Shown here piece by piece: positions 58,926 to 64,000 of a stretch of 64,000 nucleotides of DNA. Location of the stretch: the NCBI GenBank assembly GCA_011316305.1, contig SAUG01000098.1, positions 243,998-307,997 on the forward strand. The letters run 5' to 3'. Each line of letters begins with the position of its first letter. Position 1 is the first letter of the stretch. This DNA comes from Rusavskia elegans (Eukaryota > Ascomycota > Lecanoromycetes > Teloschistales > Teloschistaceae). The notes under the pieces are model-generated. The model was given only the letters and a program-made list of their open reading frames with translations. It had not been told where the DNA came from and did not search any database. A program made the position numbers and the translations under genes.

Positions 58926-61900
58926 TCTAGAGTTCGCGAATATTTAGTAGTAGATATCGGTTTTTAATTATAATATCGATTAGCTTCCGGTAATCGATAT
59001 ATAAATAGAATATTCCGTTTTTTTTTAGATATAAAAAGGATTAGATATTCTACTAATAATTAAAATTTTCTAATAAATCCCTTTTTTATATTTTCGTCCA
59101 GATATTTATAGAGTATTTCGAGCTCTATTATAGATAATAGATAGATAGGTCTAAATATAGGTTATTTACCTGATTTAAATCTAATTTTATAATCCTATAT
59201 CTAATATTTAGGTAGTACTTTTATAGTTACTTTTTCCCGAAATAAATTTATCTAGTTCTTATATTTATCTAGTATCCTTTTTAATAAATTCTTTATTAAC
59301 TTTCTATTAAATAGTATAGAGTTTTCGAAAAGTTTATAATTTTTCTTTCTATTTCTATTTTATTAATCTAGCTAACCTTTACTAGTATCTAACGAATCGG
59401 ACCTAAATAGTTTTTAGTTATTTTTCTTCGAAGTTATAAGTTCGCGTTTTATATTCTACTTCTTATCTATCCGAAATTACTACTTCGGCGTAGGCTAAAT
59501 ACTCCTTATATAGAAGTATTATTTAAAGTTAAATACTCTTTTCTCCTAGTCTATTACTAGATTATAATCTTTTAATTCAGGTATTCTAAATATAATATCG
59601 TAGCTAGCTATCTAAATAACGTCGAACTAAAATTCCTCCTAGTATTAATTAATTATTATTTAGAATAGTATCGTTTCTTCTATAACCTTTTCGTTTCTAT
59701 TCGGTATTTTATTTCTATCGATAACTATTAGATTATATCGGTTTTTCTTTTTAGTTTAAAGAAACCCTTTCCTTTTAGCTAAGTTTTCTAATATAAAATT
59801 TCCGGTCGTACCTAAGTTAATAAATATTTTAACCTTTTATAATCTATTATTAGTTTCGATAATTATTTTAATCTCGAGTATATATATATAGCTAGCTAAA
59901 TTTAGTTATTTTTTCCGGACTATAAAGTTATACGCTCGTAGTATACCTATTACTACGAGATTTTAACTTTTAACGAATTATTTATAATATTTTCGTATTT
60001 TCTATTTTTATAGTTTACCTGCGAAATATATTTATAGAGGTTCTAATTAAGGATTCTATTTTTTTTTATTATTCCTTCTAGTATTTATATCTACTATAGA
60101 TAATATATCCCGAATAATCGTAAGTATTATAACTTCCGATTTTAATAGATATTACGGGAGTACGTCGGCGTAGTTTTTTTAGATACTACCCGGTTTCTTC
60201 CTTTTGGGATACGTAGATCCTATAGTTGTTATTATAGTAGGCGGTTAAACTAAATAGCGTATATTAGTTTCCTATTATTACGTTTTTCTATTATAAAATC
60301 GGTTTAGAAATATCTTTATCTTTAGAAATGTTACTTCCTAGTTTCTTTTTTAATATATCGACGACGTTATTTGCTTCCTAATCCTACTTATTATTCTATA
60401 GGTACTCGTTATTAATATATATTTTATAAGTATTTTTAAATCCTTTATAGATTACTATAAACCTTTTTTTTACTAGTTCTTTATCGTAAAAAGTCTAAAG
60501 GTATACTAGTTTAACGTCTTCTATTATTATAATCTTCTATCTAGAGGTAATTCTCCTCCTAGTAGGTCTTATTAATATTTATAGTAAAGCGTTATTCGTC
60601 GTAGCTTTCTATAGTACTTTATCGTTTTCTATAAATATAAATTTATTATCCGAACTAGTTTACTAGAATTTAGAACTATTATTATCGTCTTTTAAAATAA
60701 TTTTTTACTAGTCTTTAGGTTTTATTAGCGTAGCGTTAAACTATTATTACTATATTTTACTAGATCGATCTTCTTTCGCGAAATAGCCTAGTTTACTATA
60801 ATTATAGTACGTTTTAGAATTCTTATTTCTTTTACTATCTCTAGAGTTTTTCCCTTTATATTACTATTATATAGAGTCTAGTTCTATAGATATAGGTCTA
60901 TAGTAGCTATTTCCGGTCTTTTTACTTAGTAGCTATTTTTTATATAGCTTTCTAAAGTGACGTTACGCGTTAACTCGTAGTCCTCTATTATAGCGTTTTT
61001 CTATATCTCTTTTATATAGCTTATTATTAAAGTTGATAGATATTTTAATTAGATTATCTAAGGTTTTATATATTTAACTATTATATATAAATTTATTTTT
61101 TATTCGTTTTTTTGATCCTCGTCTATATATTATATATAAGGTATCGTCGTTTTACTTTATTAGTAGTAACTATTTCTTAAACCGTATAGCGTATTCTAAT
61201 ACTATAGTTTTTTACTAAAGATATTAGATAATATATTTAGTAATAAGAATTTTATTTAAAATTCCGAAGATATTATAAATAGCTTTTTTAAATTATATAT
61301 ACTAGCCGAAAATATATTTATTATCTTCTTCGTCGTCTATATATTAGCGTAGGAGAGGTTTTATTTAGTACTAGGCTCGTCCTCGAAAATAAGATATAAT
61401 AAAAAAGGTTTTCTTTTTTTCGGGTATAAAATAGAATATAAAGTATATATCTAATTATATAAGTTAATCTTCTAATTTATTTCGATTCCTATAGTATTTA
61501 TCGGGTTTATTACCTTTAATACTATAGTAGCGGTAACTAGTAGTAGGAGTACTAATCTCCTTATTACTACTATTATTTTTTATCTAGATCTTTTTACTTT
61601 TAGATTCGGACTTTTTTATTATAGAGCTGGAATTATTTAGAGTAGAGATTTAATATTAACCTGTAATAGATATTCTAAAGGTATTTAAAATATTATAGGG
61701 CTACCTATAGTACTAGTATTTCTAAAAGTTAGTTAAACTTATTAGTATATCTATAAACGGAGATATAATAGATAATTATTTTAAATTAATATAAAAATAA
61801 ATTAGTATTATTACTAGAATAGTATATAGCGATAATTAATAAATTAAATATAAGCTATAAAGGCGTCGAGTTCGGGATCTATATAGATAATAAGATCCTC

Positions 61901-62101
61901 TACTACTTAGGTTACTTGTTAACTAAAATAACTAAAATAACCTTATTTTATAGTATTTATTTACTAAAACTACTAAGATATTCCTTAATACTAATACTAG
62001 AGCCGTCCTATATATCTCTACCTATTTAGGCGTAATAAGGAATCCTGCGCTGTACTAAATACTACCGCGTTTCCGAAAGTACGCCGCCTGTACTTATAAC
62101 A

Positions 62102-64000
62102 GTAATTTACTAAATATTTTTTAAATTTCTAAATATTTTCTAAAATAGAATAACTTTTCTATTTAATTCGATAATTCTAACCTTTTTATTATAGAATCTT
62201 TTCGACTATAAAAGTATTTTCTATTTATTTTTCGAAATTAAATATCTATTATAATAATCTTCCGGAATCGACTAATTCTAAAAAAAATCTATAAAATATC
62301 GGATATATTTTAATATTTTTAAATAGATCGAATTTAAAATTCGAAAAACTTTTAATTTTTTTAATTAAAAATAGTCCGATTTTAATATAGTTAAATTTTT
62401 TATTTAGAGTCTTTATTTTATAATTTTTATAAAAAGATATATTTTATTTCTTTTTTTTAACTAAAGTACTATTTTCCGATTTTTATTTTAATAACTATCC
62501 GAGTATTTTTATATTTTTAAAAGATTTCTACCGATTTTTTTTTTAAATATCGACTTTTTAAATAGCTAATTCCGCTAATTTATATAGTAGCGATTATTTA
62601 AATAAATTCAGACTTCTTCTATTATTAGCGTAGAATAGTATTTTTTTTATTATATTTAATTCTTTTATATTAATAACAACCAAATCTAATTATTTTAAAT
62701 ATTATTAATATAATATCTTAGATATTATTCTAGAGTCTTATTAATATATTTTACTATCTATCTATTAATATTTCTAATAGTCTATAGTATCGGAATAACC
62801 GATCTAAGATAATAAATCCAAATTATTTTACAATAAAGTCTTTTTATAATAGGATTATATAAATATATTTTATAAATCTATTAATTATATTTAATATCGA
62901 ATTATAAAAATTATATTTATTATCGAGTTTTCTAATTATAGAAATTTAATAATAAAACCTAATATAACTTTTTTCTATAATAAATCCGATAGTTTCTAAT
63001 ATTAGATTTTTCTATAACAAATATATAAACTATATTTATTTTACTACTAGCTAGAATATCTTTTAACATATATTTTAATATATCGCTTTATATTAGAAAA
63101 CTAGTAATAATATTATAAAAGCTATATTATTTTTATTATATCTAGATATTCTTATAATATTTTATTATAGTACTTTTTAATATATTTATCGATTTTATTA
63201 TTTAATATTTATAGTTTTTCTTATTTAATAAAAAATTATTTTTAGTTAATTCTGAATATATATAGTATTATATTTATTTTATATTCATTTACTAATAGTA
63301 GTTTATCTTTATTAACTTTAAAAATATTATTATTTAAAATTTTTTTGATTTTTATATAATTATTTTATTAATTTAAAATATTTATTTTTCTATTTTTTTT
63401 ATTTAAAATATTGTGTATTTTAAAATTATATTAATTAAAGAGTTTAGACGATTATATAGATTTTCTATTGAATTATTTTATTATTATAAAGTATAGAAAA
63501 TCCTTTTAATCTATAAAGAATATTAATTTTTATAATTTTTCGGCGTATATTTTCTATTATTTTAATATAGCTACTATAACTAATTGTTTTTTATTATAGA
63601 TATTATATATCTATTATACTAGTAATAAATTTTCTATTATATATACTATCGGATACTATTTATTATTATATTATTATAGAAAGTATATATCTATAACTAG
63701 ATCTAATTAATCTATTTCTATTTTTAATAGTTTTTTTAAATTAAATATTTTAAATACTAGGTTCTTTATATATTTTCTTTTTTTCTAATACTATTCGATA
63801 GTATCTTTTATTAAATCTATTAAAGCGAAAGTTTTTTTAAATTAATTTTTAATAAATTTCCGATTATAGTTTATAGATTTAAAAAAACTTTAAATTTCTT
63901 ATATATTTATTAATATTTTCTATTCTATAATAACTTTTAATTTACTAGAATCGATATATAATCTATTATATTCTATAATAAATTCTAGAAAGTTAATTTC
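62102..64000 (-). mobile_element. Further gypsy copy of the same family, running off the window
   Basis: Sequence from 62,102 is homologous to 56,530-58,560 in the same orientation (for example CTAAATATTTTCTAAAATAG and TATAGTACTTTTTAATAT). It abuts LTR copy 3 directly, so that LTR serves both neighbouring copies. It is more AT-rich than its partner. Confidence 0.7.

Larger units (their letters stand above)
54527..62101 (-). mobile_element. Minus-strand Ty3/gypsy element between LTR copies 2 and 3
   Basis: LTRs at 54,527-54,994 and 61,694-62,101. Read on the minus strand, the LTR begins TGTTATAAGTACAGG. Internal remnants in order are a gag zinc knuckle at about 60,765-60,812 (YYNYSKLGYFAKE, a CX2CX4HX4C pattern with Cys/His changed to Tyr), reverse transcriptase at about 58,680-58,925 and downstream pol sequence to about 56,540. 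All frames carry many stops. A 0.97-kb element is nested at 55,060-56,027. Without it the element is about 6.6 kb. Confidence 0.8.
53200..64000. other. AT-rich RIP-affected transposon block 2 (continues beyond window)
   Basis: From about 53,200 to the end, CpA/TpG depletion and TpA excess are again strong. The block consists mainly of tandem copies of one minus-strand gypsy family and one nested copy of the 0.97-kb element. No intact gene is seen. Confidence 0.9.

Noticed and set aside
22440..64000. CRISPR array or bacterial features
   Set aside because: Repeats are dispersed transposon fragments, not regularly spaced. Introns and RIP show a fungal genome.

Overview
The window looks like a filamentous ascomycete (Pezizomycotina) chromosome segment. 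Genes have short introns (about 40-90 bp, GT..AG), fungal family content, TATA boxes and strong ATG contexts. Gene-rich balanced-GC DNA alternates abruptly with AT-rich DNA in which CpA/TpG is nearly missing while CpG survives. That is the signature of repeat-induced point mutation (RIP).

Layout: (1) 1-22,440 is a gene island. It holds the 5' part of a STAND/NLR-like gene (1-650, -), an APC-superfamily permease (1,419-3,380, -), a secreted PhoD-type phosphatase (4,089-6,099, -), a leaderless LysM + lysozyme-fold protein (6,986-7,750, -), a leaderless GH128-type glucanase (8,904-9,662, -), an unrecognised 407-aa protein (10,875-12,225, +), a secreted protein of unknown function (13,777-15,810, -), a small secreted protein (19,119-19,737, +) and a secreted M28 leucine aminopeptidase (20,020-21,245, -). 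Coding relics lie between 16 and 19 kb. (2) 22,440-about 49,480 is an AT-rich RIP block made of nested, dead transposons: a complete Ty3/gypsy skeleton with two 215-bp LTRs (26,634-35,030), a second LTR element (40,394-44,696), further retroelement fragments, MITE-like units and a large inverted duplication. (3) 49,560-53,200 is a small gene island with an alpha/beta hydrolase of the epoxide-hydrolase family (49,640-51,127, -), an intact-looking hAT-type MITE (51,574-52,030) and a truncated gene at its right edge. (4) 53,200-64,000 is a second RIP block. It holds a head-to-tail array of one minus-strand gypsy family that shares LTRs and runs off the window.

The most unusual item is a 0.92-0.97-kb repeated element present three times (33,198-34,167; 41,839-42,761; 55,060-56,027). 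Each copy lies inside another transposon and is flanked by an 11-13-bp target duplication. Each keeps the same roughly 100-codon open frame despite the RIP around it. I do not recognise the encoded protein or the element family. The inverted duplication at 25.8-39.2 kb also preserves the empty site of the gypsy insertion.

The genes of island 1 share a theme of extracellular or wall-directed hydrolysis (phosphatase, lysozyme-like, glucanase, peptidase) and nutrient uptake (permease). They are monocistronic and I see no evidence of a biosynthetic cluster. All exon boundaries were derived by hand from splice signals and reading-frame continuity.
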